Shown: in pieces, positions 15,001 to 20,804 of the stretch
Layout of the letters: each line of letters starts with the position of its first letter
Position numbering within the stretch: the stretch's first letter is position 1
Source: Vibrio cyclitrophicus
GTDB taxonomy: Bacteria > Pseudomonadota > Gammaproteobacteria > Enterobacterales > Vibrionaceae
Assembly (NCBI GenBank): GCA_023206055.1
Contig: CP065366.1
Location: 2,170,001-2,234,000 of the forward strand
DNA: 64,000 nt
Direction: 5' to 3'
Program-made: the position numbers and the translations under genes
The notes under the pieces: model-generated
Told to the model about the DNA's origin: nothing
What the model saw: only the letters and a program-made list of their open reading frames with translations
Databases searched by the model: none

Positions 15001-16878
15001 TGTGACATTGACGAGAATCTCAGCAGCTTCTGGTGTGTTCGAACCTCCGGACAGTGCAGAGCTATCTCCATCCGCATCAACGGCATAAATAGGCAGAGCA
15101 AAAGTCAACAACGCGTCTTCAGCACCTTGGTGAGAAAGCTCTTCGTACAGAGTGAATTCATAGTTCCCCAATGACGGACTATCAACTTTAACGTCAAAGA
15201 CAGTAATTCGAGAACCATTGACTTCAACGTAGCCTTCGTAAGTTCTTACACCGTTAGTTTCATCAATAAGCTCAAGCAATACGGCTTCGCCATTAGACGT
15301 TAAAGAGCCACTAGTATTAAACTCCGTAGGTTCAAGCTCGTAATGATCGATGATGTCGCTTTCAAAAATATCGGCAGTAATACTTCCGCTACCCGCTACG
15401 GGCGCGGTTCCCTCTTGAGAACCACCAACAATACCAGCTTCATCAACATCAATACTGTCAACATTGGTCACAACCGGGCTATCGCCATCAGTAATTTCAA
15501 TGTTAATGGTATTGGTTACAACATCTTGGTCGAAATCGGTAATCGTGATCGGTAAATCGAACGTCAGTGAATCGGAGCCCACTTGTTCTATTGGATTAAA
15601 CTGCTCGAATTTATAAGTACCATCGGTATCTAGTGAGATAGTAAGAACAACCTCACCTCGACCTTGGATGGACAGAGTAATCGTTGTTCCATCATCAGAT
15701 AGCCTTGCAAGCGTGTTTTGATTATCACTGAGCAACCCATCAAACTGGTCCAGTGCACTTGCATCAAATACGGCTGATTGAAGGTTATCACTACCAATAT
15801 TAGAGAACGTGCCTTCGATTGCTGCGCTGCTAGTTTCAACGTTAGTGATATTGACACTTTCAGCAGACGGATCGACCCCATCAACCACGGCAACTTGCAC
15901 ATTGATTGGTGTTGCTAATGGGTTTCCTGCAGTGTCTTCACCTTGAATATCAAAAGTGATGTTAATTTGATCGCCTGTATAGGAAACCTGTCCACCACCG
16001 ACAGACGTTACATGATCAATTGGTTGAGAAATCGTTGTGGTCAGTGAAAGCTCAACGTTGTTGCCAACACTAACAACATCGATGTCGATGCGTAGTACTT
16101 CACCGGTGCCTTGAACACCAATGATTGAGTTCGTCGCCGCATCATAAGTAAACGTAACGGGTTGACCACTCGAGGTAATATCACTGTTTAGTTCATTGAG
16201 TAGTGAAGCGAGGGACAGTGTTTCTGGAGCGAAAGAGCCAGGGGCGAGCGCTAAGCTACCAGCAATAATCGTTTCGGTAGTTGTAATAGATTGGGGATAG
16301 GTATTACCAGATATGGATCCTTCAGTGAGCATTTCATTGATTGACTGACCGCCCGATGGGCGAGTAATTGATCTAAATTCTTCTCTATCTTCGTCAACGG
16401 TTTGATCATCTAAACCTGCGGTTTCAAAGAATGTCGATGGCTGAGTCTGTGTGTAGTTGTAATCAATAGTGACAAAGCCGGCGTTTGCAGAACCTTCTCC
16501 GCCACCAGCCGCCGTTGCCTCTAATATTTGGGTTGGGTCGGCACCACCCAAAATTGCATCTTGGATAGCAGCAAGGTCATCGTCGGTAAAGGTTCCGGCG
16601 TCCGCTTGCTCTAGGTCAAAACTGACTTCACCTGCAATTGGGGCTTCTGACCACGCAATATTATTATCAACACAACCGACACAATTCTCGCCAACTGGAA
16701 TAGCAGCGTTTTGGACACCCAATAGAACTTCAGATCCGTTCGAAGTAATAACGATCTCATTTGCACGGATAGTATCGCCAACTGAAATCTTTCTTACACT
16801 GCCGTCAGGCTTAACTACGACAACATCCCCACTCACAGCTTCAACTACAGCAGCCTGGCGCGAAACTTCAATATCCAT
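1..16878 (-). CDS. giant LapA-like RTX/T1SS adhesin, N-terminal part (partial)
   Basis: The minus-strand frame is open from an ATG at 16876-16878, preceded by GGGGGA, to base 1, giving 5,626 residues with no stop; the C-terminus and type I secretion signal lie outside the window. There is no Sec signal peptide. Residues 1-~125 form a LapA-type retention module (start MDIEVSRQAAVVEAVSGDV) with a TAAG site at 122-125. Residues ~130-730 are divergent beta-rich modules. From ~730 onward there are 271-275 residue repeats, each made of a ~150-residue module ending YAVDxDGDDS...VTIGDD and a ~120-residue module with FSFTEGELFITLEG, RFEPNRDLDH and LTITDGD. This matches the T1SS-143-type repeat family. 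Expected role: cell-surface biofilm adhesin, held in the outer membrane by the retention module and released by a LapG protease under LapD/c-di-GMP control (family knowledge). The secretion and LapDG genes are not visible here. Confidence 0.93.
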   Translation of the reverse strand, partial: MDIEVSRQAAVVEAVSGDVVVVKPDGSVRKISVGDTIRANEIVITSNGSEVLLGVQNAAIPVGENCVGCVDNNIAWSEAPIAGEVSFDLEQADAGTFTDDDLAAIQDAILGGADPTQILEATAAGGGEGSANAGFVTIDYNYTQTQPSTFFETAGLDDQTVDEDREEFRSITRPSGGQSINEMLTEGSISGNTYPQSITTTETIIAGSLALAPGSFAPETLSLASLLNELNSDITSSGQPVTFTYDAATNSIIGVQGTGEVLRIDIDVVSVGNNVELSLTTTISQPIDHVTSVGGGQVSYTGDQINITFDIQGEDTAGNPLATPINVQVAVVDGVDPSAESVNITNVETSSAAIEGTFSNIGSDNLQSAVFDASALDQFDGLLSDNQNTLARLSDDGTTITLSIQGRGEVVLTISLDTDGTYKFEQFNPIEQVGSDSLTFDLPITITDFDQDVVTNTINIEITDGDSPVVTNVDSIDVDEAGIVGGSQEGTAPVAGSGSITADIFESDIIDHYELEPTEFNTSGSLTSNGEAVLLELIDETNGVRTYEGYVEVNGSRITVFDVKVDSPSLGNYEFTLYEELSHQGAEDALLTFALPIYAVDADGDSSALSGGSNTPEAAEILVNVTDDVVELVDKVESVTEPTLAGDTIVSYNLFNFEGADGSTIQSFNYDGVDYSLDQSLLPDAPQTFSFTEGVVTISLNGDFSFEVARDIDHSSSETIVKQFSFLAEDGDGDTDTSTLELSITDGQNPTIDLIPPVTLSETDLADGSTPSGSAVSATETITFTAGSDDVASFRIEPTEFNIDGALKSNGFVVEIKEDSANPGTYIGFITDGSNAEVPVFTISFSATTLGEYTFTLLEALDHVDGLDNNDLSFELPVYAVDTDGDDSLVSQLNVTIGDDVQVMQDGTLDIVEPNLADGTITTNTIDVMPNQSADGATITQFAYDGQLRTLDQNDTGEQQFSFTEGELFITLEGEVRFEPNRDLDHSVNEDIVKSIVVTSSDFDNDSLTSTVTLTITDGDNPTIDVIPSVTLSEMNLSDGSAPSGSAVNSTQTITFTNQSDDVVRFRIEPTEFNINDDLKSNGLAVELREDPAGSGDYIGFTTSATNVETTVFTLSFSSTTLGEYTFTLLEALDHQDARGNNDLGFDLPVYAVDSDGDDSIMSPLSVTIGDDVQIMQDGTLDIIEPNLADGTVTTGTVDVMPNQSADGATITQFTYDGQLRTLNQNDNGEQQFSFTEGELFITLQGEVRFEPNRNLDHTLNEDIVKSIVVTSSDSDNDVLTSTVTLTITDGDIPTIDNVPTVNLSETNLIDGSAPSGSAVSSTQTITYTTQSDDVTSFRIEPTEFNVGGALTSNGLAVELKADPTTPGGYIGYVTNGSNVETNVFTISFSDTNLGQYTFTLLEALDHVDGLANNDLSFALPVYAVDSDGDDSLVSQLNVTIGDDVQIVQDGTLDITEPNLADGTITTNTIDVMPEQSADGATITQFTYDGQVRTLDQTDTGEQQFSFTEGELFITLEGEVRFEPNRNLDHTSSEDIVKSIVVASSDSDNDVLTSTVTLTITDGDIPTIESVPSVSLSETQLADGSTPSGSAVSQTETISFTNQSDDVVNFRIEPTEFNVGGALKSNGFTVEIEEDSANPGTYIGFITNGSNTEVPVFTIAFSTSTLGEYTFTLLEALDHVDGLDKNDLSFDLPVYAVDTDGDDSLVSQLNVTIGDDVQIMQDGTLDITEPNLADGTVTTNTIDVMPNQSADGATITQFTYDGVVNTLDQSISGEQQFSFTEGELFITLEGEMRFEPNRNLDHSVSEDIVKSIVVTSSDFDNDSLTSTVTLTITDGDNPTIDAVPSVSLEEANLADGSLPSGSAVSQTETITFTHQSDDVEKFRLEPSEFNTNNALKFDGLIIEIREEPTGTGNYIGFTTDISNVETTVFTVDFSSTTLGEYTFTLLEAIDHTPIQGNNNLTFNLPVYAVDTDGDDSLMSPLSVTITDDVQVMVSGDLTIEEPTVADLAAGTPATSVFDVLTSPSADGASVIQFTYDGTVYSLNPNDATEQEFTFTEGSLFITTQGDVRFEPNRNLDHTLNEDIVKSIVVTSSDSDNDVLTSTVTLTITDGDIPIIDNVPTVNLSETNLSDGSAPSGSAVSSTQTITYTTQSDEVTSFRIEPTEFNVGGALTSNGLAVELKVDPTTPGGYIGFVTDGSNVETNVFTISFSDTNLGQYTFTLLEALDHVDGLANNNLSFDLPVYAVDSDGDDSLVSQLNVTIGDDVQIMQGGTLDITEPNLADGTITTNTIDVMQNQSADGATITQFTYDGQLRTLDQNDSGEQQFSFTEGELFITLEGEIRFEPNRNLDHTLSEDIVKSIVVTSSDLDNDVVTSTVTLTITDGDIPTIDAVPSVILSETNLSDGSATSGSAVSQTETITFTNQSDDVASFRIEPTEFNVGGALKSNGFAVEIKEDFANPGTYIGFITNGSNTEVPVFTIAFSTSTLGEYTFTLLEALDHVDGLDNNDLSFDLPVYAVDTDGDDSLVSQLNVTIGDDVQIMQDGTLDIIEPNLADGTVTTNTIDVMPNQSADGATITQFTYDGQLRTLDQNDTGEQQFSFTEGELFITLEGEVRFEPNRDLDHSVNEDIVKSIVVTSSDFDNDSLTSTVTLTITDGDNPTIDVIPSVTLSETNLSDGSAPSGSAVSSTQTITFTNQSDDIEKFRIEPTEFNTNDDLKSNGLAVELREDPQGSGNYIGFTTSATNVETTVFTLSFSSTTLGEYTFTLLEALDHQDARGNNSLSFDLPVYAVDSDGDDSLMSPLNVTIGDDVQIMQDSTLDIIEPNLADGTVTTGTVDVMPNQSADGATVTQFTYDGQLRTLDQNDNGEQQFSFTEGELFITLEGEVRFEPNRNLDHTLNEDIVKSIVVTSSDSDNDVLTSTVTLTITDGDIPIIDNVPTVNLSETNLIDGSAPSGSAVSSTQTITYTTQSDDVTSFRIEPTEFNVGGALTSNGLAVELKADPTTPGGYIGYVTNGSNVETNVFTISFSDTNLGQYTFTLLEALDHVDGLANNDLSFALPVYAVDSDGDDSLVSQLNVTIGDDVQIVQDGTLDITEPNLADGTITTNTIDVMPEQSADGATITQFTYDGQVRTLDQTDNGEQQFSFTEGELFITLEGEVRFEPNRNLDHTLSEDIVKSIVVTSSDSDNDVLTSTVTLTITDGDIPTIESVPSVSLSETQLADGSTPSGSAVSQTETISFTYQSDDVEKFRIEPTEFNVGGALTSNNIVVELKEDPADSGIYVGFIDDAGTDVPVFSLSFSGTTLGEYTFTLLEALDHAGGLDNNDLSFDLPVYAVDTDGDDSLVSQLNVTIGDDVQIMQDDKLDITEPNLADGTITTNTIDVMPNQSADGATIIQFTYDGKLRTLDQNDTGEQQFSFTEGELFITLEGEVRFEPNRGLDHSVSEDIVKSIVVTSSDFDNDPVTSTVTLTITDGDIPTIDAVPSVLLEEADLIDGSSPSGSAVSQTETITFIHQSDDVEKFRLEPTQFNIDESLKSDGLPIDLKEDPAGSGNYIGFTTSVLNVETQIFTLNFSAATLGQYTFTLLENIDHEDGRGNNGLTFNLPVYAVDTDGDDSLVSPLSVTITDDVQVMVSGDLTIEEPTVADLAAGTPATSVFDVLTSPSADGASVTQFTYDGTVYSLNPNDATEQEFTFTEGSLFIRTQGDVRFEPNRDLDHSAGDIVKSIVVTSSDGDDDVLTSTVTLTITDGDVPTIDVIPPISLAESNLADGSDPSNSAVSDTKVIQFTHESDDVEFFRIEPTQFNTLGALTSNNLVVQLKEDPNSAGDYIGFVKDASDVETNIFTVSFSDSNLGQYTFTLLEALDHDDGLVNNSLSFDLPVYAVDSDGDDSVMSPLTVSIGDDVQIMQGGTLDITEPNLADGTITTNTIDVMPEQSADGATITQFTYDGRVRTLDQTDNGEQQFSFTEGELFITLEGEIRFEPNRNLDHTLSEDIVKSIMVTSSDSDNDVLTSTVTLTITDGDIPTIESVPSVSLSETQLADGSTPSGSAVSQTETISFTNQSDDVVSFRIEPTEFNVGGALKSNGFTVEIEEDSANPGTYIGFITNGSNTEVPVFTIAFSTSTLGEYTFTLLEALDHADGLTNNDLSFDLPVYAVDTDGDDSSVSQLNVTIGDDVQIMQNGTLDIIEPNLADGTVTTSTIDVMPNQSADGATITQFTYDGQLRTLDQNDNGEQQFSFTEGELFITLEGEVRFEPNRDLDHSVSEDIVKSIVVTSSDFDNDPVTSTIKLTITDGDNPTIDSVPSVLLEEADLIDGSSPSGSAVSQTEIITFTNQSDDVEKFRLEPTQFNTDNLLKSDGLIIEIREEPTGSGNYTGFTTDISNVETTVFTVDFSSTTLGEYTFTLLEAIDHTPIQGNNNLTFNLPVYAVDTDGDDSLMSPLSVTITDDVQVMVSGDLTIEEPTVADLAAGTPATSVFDVLTSPSADGASVTQFTYDGTVYSLNPNDATEQEFTFTEGSLFITTQGDVRFEPNRDLDHSAGDIVKSIVVTSSDGDDDVLTSTVTLTITDGDVPTIDVIPPISLAESNLADGSDPSNSAVSDTKVIQFTHESDDVEFFRIEPTQFNTLGALTSNNLVVQLKEDPNSAGDYIGFVKDASDVETNIFTVSFSDSNLGQYTFTLLEALDHDDGLVKNSLSFDLPVYAVDSDGDDSVMSPLTVSIEDDVQGMSNGILTIEEPTVADLAAGVVATTTIDVMPEQSADGATITQFTYDGQVRTLDQTDNGEQQFSFTEGELFITLEGDVRFEPNRNLDHESGPIVKSIVVTSSDGDLDVETATVVLTITDGDIPTIESVPSVSLSETQLADGSTPSGSAVSQTETITFTNQSDDVVSFRIEPTEFNVGGALKSNGFAVEIEEDSANPGTYIGFITNGPGTEVPVFTISFSATTLGEYTFTLLEALDHADGLTNNDLSFDLPVYAVDTDGDDSLVSQLNVTIGDDVQIMQNGTLDIIEPNLADGTITTSTIDVMPNQSADGATITQFTYDGQLRTLDQNDTGEQQFSFTEGELFITLEGEVRFEPNRDLDHSVSEDIVKSIVVTSSDFDNDPVTSTITLTITDGDNPTIDSVPSVLLEEADLIDGSSPSGSAVSQTETIPFTHQSDDVEKFRLEPTQFNTDDSLKSDGLIIEIREEPTGSGNYTGFTTDISNVETTVFTVDFSSTTLGEYTFTLLEAIDHTPIQGNNNLTFNLPVYAVDTDGDDSLMSPLSVTITDDVQVMVSGDLTIEEPTIADLAAGTPATSVFDVLTSPSADGASVTQFTYDGQLRTLDQTDNGEQQFSFTEGELFITLEGEVRFEPNRNLDHTLNEDIVKSIVVTSSDGDDDVLTSTVTLTITDGDVPTIDVIPPISLAESNLADGSDPSNSTVSDTKVIQFTHESDDVEFFRIEPTQFNTLGTLTSNNLVVQLKEDPNSAGDYIGFVKDASDVETNIFTVSFSDSNLGQYTFTLLEALDHDDGLVKNSLSFDLPVYAVDSDGDDSVMSPLTVIIEDDVQGMSNGTLTIEEPTVADLAAGVVATTTIDVMPEQSADGATITQFTYDGQVRTLDQTDNGEQQFSFTEGELFITLEGDVRFEPKRNLDHES
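2747..3490 (-). repeat. higher-order duplicated block, partner 5201-5944
   Basis: This ~744-base block and the one 2,454 bases downstream (three repeat units) differ at only a handful of positions by eye, whereas neighbouring units differ much more. Bases 1-~300 match 2463-~2765 at a similar three-unit offset. This indicates recent duplication or gene conversion of multi-unit blocks. Confidence 0.8.
3323..3785 (-). repeat. variant repeat cassette, near-identical partner 10679-11141
   Basis: Here the usual coding-strand segment for LFITLEGEVRFEP is replaced by a version reading LFITTQGDVRFEP with an ATEQEFTFTEGS neighbour and a different linker. The variant is present in only three of the copies (about 3323, 5777 and 10679) and is nearly identical in all, so it moves as a block. 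Confidence 0.75.
7561..8047 (-). repeat. long identical tract, partner 12466-12952
   Basis: About 487 bases look identical by eye to the tract 4,905 bases away, six repeat units off. The flanks then diverge in both directions, as expected for gene conversion or a block duplication. Confidence 0.75.
16504..16515 (-). other. predicted LapG-type cleavage site (TAAG) in adhesin retention module
   Basis: Codons for T122-A123-A124-G125 follow a DPTQILEA helix and precede a Gly-rich stretch, the arrangement seen in LapA-type retention modules. By analogy with Pseudomonas LapA, cleavage would fall between the two alanines. A C-x2-C pair lies at residues 66 and 69. Confidence 0.8.
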
Positions 16879-17471
16879 ACATCCCCCGTTGTCACAAAAC
16901 ACTACTCTTAAGCGCTGTGAAAATTATTGGTAATAGCAATTTCAGGTTTCAATTGAATACATACTTTAACTCTCATCAATGGCAATCCATTGTTACGCTC
17001 AACCGGCTTGAAAAGAGAAAAGTATTTCACCTGTTTTTTTATATTTTACTTACTCTTAAGACTAGTCTTCCCCATAAAAAATGCCATGTCTGTGCTAAGG
17101 GGCGTCTTTTCACAAATCGAGGTATTCTTATTGGAGTTTGAAAAACTTAGTTAAAAGTTAGTATGGCGCTGATTTATATGCAAATAAATTCACAACGTAA
17201 TTGCACCTTTTCATTTTATAAATATATACAGTAATAAAGTTGATAAATCATTAACGAATACAGGGCATTAATCGAGGGTAACTATAAGTCCACACCAAAG
17301 CAGAAGCCATTCCTATTTATGAGACGCTAGCTAGAGGATAGATAGTGGAATTTGAATAAAAACAATAAAATAAGTTGCATAAACCCCATCTACTCAAATT
17401 TCAACCAGCCGATAAGTTACTACTACCCACTTCAATTTGGTCACAAGTTCTTTTCTGGAAGTAAAAAACCA
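16879..17471. other. AT-rich intergenic region, adhesin promoter side
   Basis: About 590 bases between the adhesin start and the speB terminator, with no credible gene. It must hold the adhesin promoter on the minus strand. A perfect 12-bp palindrome, AAGACTAGTCTT, at 17058-17069 is a possible operator. No convincing -35/-10 pair could be chosen by eye. Confidence 0.5.
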
Positions 17472-17505
17472 AAAAGCCCACTAAGTTAAACCTTAGTGGG
17501 CTTTT
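17472..17505 (-). terminator. rho-independent terminator after speB
   Basis: A 10-bp stem (GCCCACTAAG with its complement), 6-base loop and a T run on the minus strand, 39 bases past the speB stop. The A-rich other side could also let it act on plus-strand transcripts. Confidence 0.85.
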
Positions 17506-17543
17506 GAATCAGTATGCAGCGCTATGATGTTAGTTGTATAAGA

Positions 17544-18473
17544 TTATGATTTAGCGAGGCGATTTGCAGTCCAAACGTAAAGTAGCTCAAGAGCAATCGT
17601 CGCACCAGCCAATGCGGTAATCTCGCTTTGGTCATACGCTGGAGAAACTTCTACAACGTCCATACCAACCATGTTAATACCCTGTAGGCCACGGATGATT
17701 TTCAACACTTTATCTGAGTTCAAACCACCACACACTGGCGTACCAGTACCCGGCGCAAAAGCAGGATCCAGACAATCGATATCAAACGTTAGGTAAACTG
17801 GCTTATCACCAACAATACCTTTCACTTGAGCAATGATCTCGTCCACACTCATGTCATTCGCTTGCATCGCATTAATGACATTGAAGCCGTGACCTTCTTG
17901 CTTATACTCAGTACGAATGCCGATCTGCACCGAGTGTTCTGGCGAGATAAGGCCTTCGTTTGGTGCATGGTAGAACATGGTGCCGTGGTCGTAACGGCTG
18001 CCTTGGTTGTACGTGTCAGTATGTGCGTCGAAGTGAATCAATGCCATCTCACCGTACTTCTTACCATACGCTCTTAGCAAAGGCAGTGTAATGAAGTGAT
18101 CGCCCCCTAAACCTAGCAATGTTTTACCACTGCTTAAGATCGCATCAGCCGCCGCTTCTAAACGCTGAGTTAGGTCTTCTGCATCACCACAGTCAAACAC
18201 AAGATCGCCAGCATCAATCACTGAGGTATGTGCAAATACATTGAAGTCCCAAGGGAATTTTTTGCCTTCCCACGCCAAGTTCACAGAAGCACGGCGAATC
18301 GCATCAGGCCCCATACGAGCCCCCGGTCGACCTGACGTAGCCATATCTAACGGCGCGCCCAGCACAACCACATCAGCATCATTGTCGATTGGATTCTGCA
18401 CCAATGGACGACGCATAAACGTCATTGCATTGGAGTACAGCGAGTAATCTGGTTTAGTAAATAGATCGTTCAT
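17544..18473 (-). CDS. speB: agmatinase (agmatine ureohydrolase)
   Basis: 309 residues, the usual length for the arginase/agmatinase family. It hydrolyses agmatine to putrescine and urea. Binuclear manganese ligands are visible: the His of GGDHFITLP, FDAHTDTY, and FDIDCLDPAFAPGTG. The ATG overlaps the speA stop by one base (TAATG), so the two are translationally coupled and form one operon converting arginine to putrescine. A strong terminator follows. Identity is secure. Confidence 0.96.
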   Translation of the reverse strand: MNDLFTKPDYSLYSNAMTFMRRPLVQNPIDNDADVVVLGAPLDMATSGRPGARMGPDAIRRASVNLAWEGKKFPWDFNVFAHTSVIDAGDLVFDCGDAEDLTQRLEAAADAILSSGKTLLGLGGDHFITLPLLRAYGKKYGEMALIHFDAHTDTYNQGSRYDHGTMFYHAPNEGLISPEHSVQIGIRTEYKQEGHGFNVINAMQANDMSVDEIIAQVKGIVGDKPVYLTFDIDCLDPAFAPGTGTPVCGGLNSDKVLKIIRGLQGINMVGMDVVEVSPAYDQSEITALAGATIALELLYVWTANRLAKS

Positions 18474-20395
18474 TAAAAATCCTCAAGATAGGTGTAACCC
18501 ATCAAGCCTTGCTCTAACTCTTCAAGTACGCTTTGTTGCTCTTGATCTGGTACTTTCGCCGTGACCAAATCTTTGTAGTTCTGACGAATCAGATCCGTAT
18601 CGATGTGAACATAACGCATCATGTCTTCAACCGTATCGCCTTCATTGATGTAGTCGATATTCGCTTGACCACTTTCATCAACATTCACAACGACACTGTG
18701 GGTATCACCAAATAGGTTATGCATATCACCCAAGATCTCTTGGTATGCCCCTACTAAGAAAAAGCCCATCAGGTATGGTTCATCTGGGTTCCATGCAGGA
18801 ACTGGCAGAGTCGTTTCAATACCTTGACCGTCAACGTACTGATCAATCGTACCGTCAGAGTCACAGGTGATGTCCAATACCACAGCGCGTCGCTCGTCCG
18901 CATTATCCAAACCACTTAGAGGCAACACAGGGAACACCTGATCGATACCCCAAGCATCTGGCAACGATTGGAACAACGAGAAGTTAACGAAGAACTTATC
19001 AGCCAAACGCTCGCTCAACTCATCCAGGATAGGACGGTGGTAGCGGTTCTTAGTGCTCATTCGAGAGCTAAGTTCGTAGTTAATACGCAAAGACATCTGT
19101 TCTGCCCAAGCACGGTGCTGAAGGTTTAGCATGCCTGTCGCAAATTGGTTGTGTGCTTCTGCGATATCACTTTGCGTGTCGTTGTAGATCTCAATCAACG
19201 CTCGGTCATCATTACCTGCATCTAGCTCTAAGAAATTCTTCCACATGTTGTTTAGCAACATTGGTGCATCTGCTTCTGGCGCCGCCATGTCTTCTGGCGA
19301 GTAGCTTTCAGTACCGATCACGTTAGTCACTAGTACTGCATGGTGCGCAGTCAGTGAACGACCAGATTCCGAAATAATCACAGGTTGTGGCTGATTGTAG
19401 AGCTTACAAATATCTCCTACTGTCATCACGATGTTACGAGCGTACTCAAGCAAGCCGTAGTTCATTGAGTTTGAAGATTGGCTGCGTGTGCCGTCGTAAT
19501 CGACTGCTAAACCGCCGCCAACATCTAAGAACTTCAGTTGAGCGCCAATATCGCGCAGTTCACAGTAAAAACGAGCTGCTTCACTCACACCATTTCGCAC
19601 ATCACGAATGTTCGCCATTTGCGAACCAAGGTGGAAATGTACTAGCTCTAGAACATCCAACTGGTCTTCAGCTTTCAAACGTTCGATAACAGTAAGCACT
19701 TGTGATGCAGACAGACCGAACTTCGACTTCTCACCACCACTTGCTTGCCATTTACCCGCGCCTTGAGAAGCAAGACGGATACGTAAACCCAAACGAGGTT
19801 TCACGCCAAGCGCTTTCGCTTCAGAAAGAACAAGATCAAGCTCTGACAGCTTCTCTAGAACGATAAATACTTTATGACCCAACTTTTCGCCAATCAGCGC
19901 AAGACGGATGTATTCTCTGTCTTTGTAACCGTTACATACGATCACAGAGCTCGCTTTTTGAGCCAACGCCAATACTGCCAATAGTTCAGGTTTGCTGCCC
20001 GCCTCTAGTCCTAGCTGCTTTTGCTCTAATTGGGCTTGGCTCGCTAAGATCTCATCAACCACTTCTTTTTGCTGGTTAACTTTAATCGGATAAACAAGCA
20101 GGTAACGGTTGTCGTACTGATATTCGTCGATCGCTTGGTTAAATGCGTTACAGATATTGTGCACACGTTGATGCACTATTTGAGGAAAACGCACAAGAGC
20201 AGGCAAACCAATATTTCGCTGCTCTAACTGTTTTACGATCTGACTAAGCGGAACTTGATGATCGGTTTCGCTCGGTGAAACATACACCTCGCCGTTATCA
20301 TCAATTCCATAAAAACCTTGGCTCCAGTGCTTTACATTATACTCAGCACGGATGCGTTCCAAATTAACCGAATTTTCCAATTCTAGAGACCTCAC
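18473..20395 (-). CDS. speA: biosynthetic arginine decarboxylase
   Basis: 640 residues, PLP-dependent fold III decarboxylase making agmatine from arginine. The PLP lysine is in YLLVYPIKVN. Other expected motifs are VHFHLGSQ, DVGGGLAVDYDG and ITCDSDG with the C-terminal GTP-like VGAYQEILGDMHNLFGDTH segment. The start is taken as GTG at 20395 because MRSLELEN aligns with the usual Vibrio N-terminus. A TTG six codons in, better spaced from the GAGG ahead of it, is an alternative. It is first gene of the speA-speB operon, and its leader is structured. Confidence 0.95.
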   Translation of the reverse strand: MRSLELENSVNLERIRAEYNVKHWSQGFYGIDDNGEVYVSPSETDHQVPLSQIVKQLEQRNIGLPALVRFPQIVHQRVHNICNAFNQAIDEYQYDNRYLLVYPIKVNQQKEVVDEILASQAQLEQKQLGLEAGSKPELLAVLALAQKASSVIVCNGYKDREYIRLALIGEKLGHKVFIVLEKLSELDLVLSEAKALGVKPRLGLRIRLASQGAGKWQASGGEKSKFGLSASQVLTVIERLKAEDQLDVLELVHFHLGSQMANIRDVRNGVSEAARFYCELRDIGAQLKFLDVGGGLAVDYDGTRSQSSNSMNYGLLEYARNIVMTVGDICKLYNQPQPVIISESGRSLTAHHAVLVTNVIGTESYSPEDMAAPEADAPMLLNNMWKNFLELDAGNDDRALIEIYNDTQSDIAEAHNQFATGMLNLQHRAWAEQMSLRINYELSSRMSTKNRYHRPILDELSERLADKFFVNFSLFQSLPDAWGIDQVFPVLPLSGLDNADERRAVVLDITCDSDGTIDQYVDGQGIETTLPVPAWNPDEPYLMGFFLVGAYQEILGDMHNLFGDTHSVVVNVDESGQANIDYINEGDTVEDMMRYVHIDTDLIRQNYKDLVTAKVPDQEQQSVLEELEQGLMGYTYLEDF

Positions 20396-20417
20396 ACTAT
20401 AGGGCCATCGACAGAAG

Positions 20418-20477
20418 ATACCTCATTGGAATAGCGAGGTATAACCCAACAAAAAACGTTCAAAAACGATTTGTTGG
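20418..20477 (-). promoter_or_regulatory. two hairpins in the speA leader
   Basis: Immediately before the speA start are ATACCTC/GAGGTAT (20418-20424 with 20436-20442) and CCAACAAA/TTTGTTGG (20446-20453 with 20470-20477), the second with an inner CGTT/AACG pairing. Both are perfect stems. They suggest a structured 5' leader, possibly controlling translation; function is inference. Confidence 0.45.
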
Positions 20478-20804
20478 CTGCATTAACCGATATTATTAAG
20501 AGTGAGTCCAACCATTGATATTTGTGGTTACGATTACGTTTTTTTATCGACAGATCGACTTAAAGTGACAACTAAGGAATTACAAGGTTTTAGGGCAAAA
20601 AACAGACTGAAGTGCATTAAAAATAAAGCACTTTCTAACAAAAAATCAGGTGAATAGAATAGCAATGACGCCTAGAATTCTTAGCTAATTTGGTGATGTT
20701 AAGTCAAGGTTGTGACAAATATCTGCACTTCCCTATCACAACTCTCGCTATCACCAAGATAGTCAGTATCCTGTTTTTCCATACCTATTGATGAGTGTTA
20801 AATC
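20478..20804. other. intergenic region between divergent speA and methyltransferase gene
   Basis: About 330 bases holding the promoters of speA (minus) and the methyltransferase gene (plus). No convincing full promoter or operator was identified by eye. Confidence 0.4.

Noticed and set aside
15630..15902. 90-codon minus-strand ORF
   Set aside because: Alternative frame inside the adhesin gene; the adhesin frame is continuous there.
16917..17141. 74-codon plus-strand ORF in the adhesin upstream region
   Set aside because: No ribosome-binding site, no recognisable protein features, AT-rich non-coding composition.
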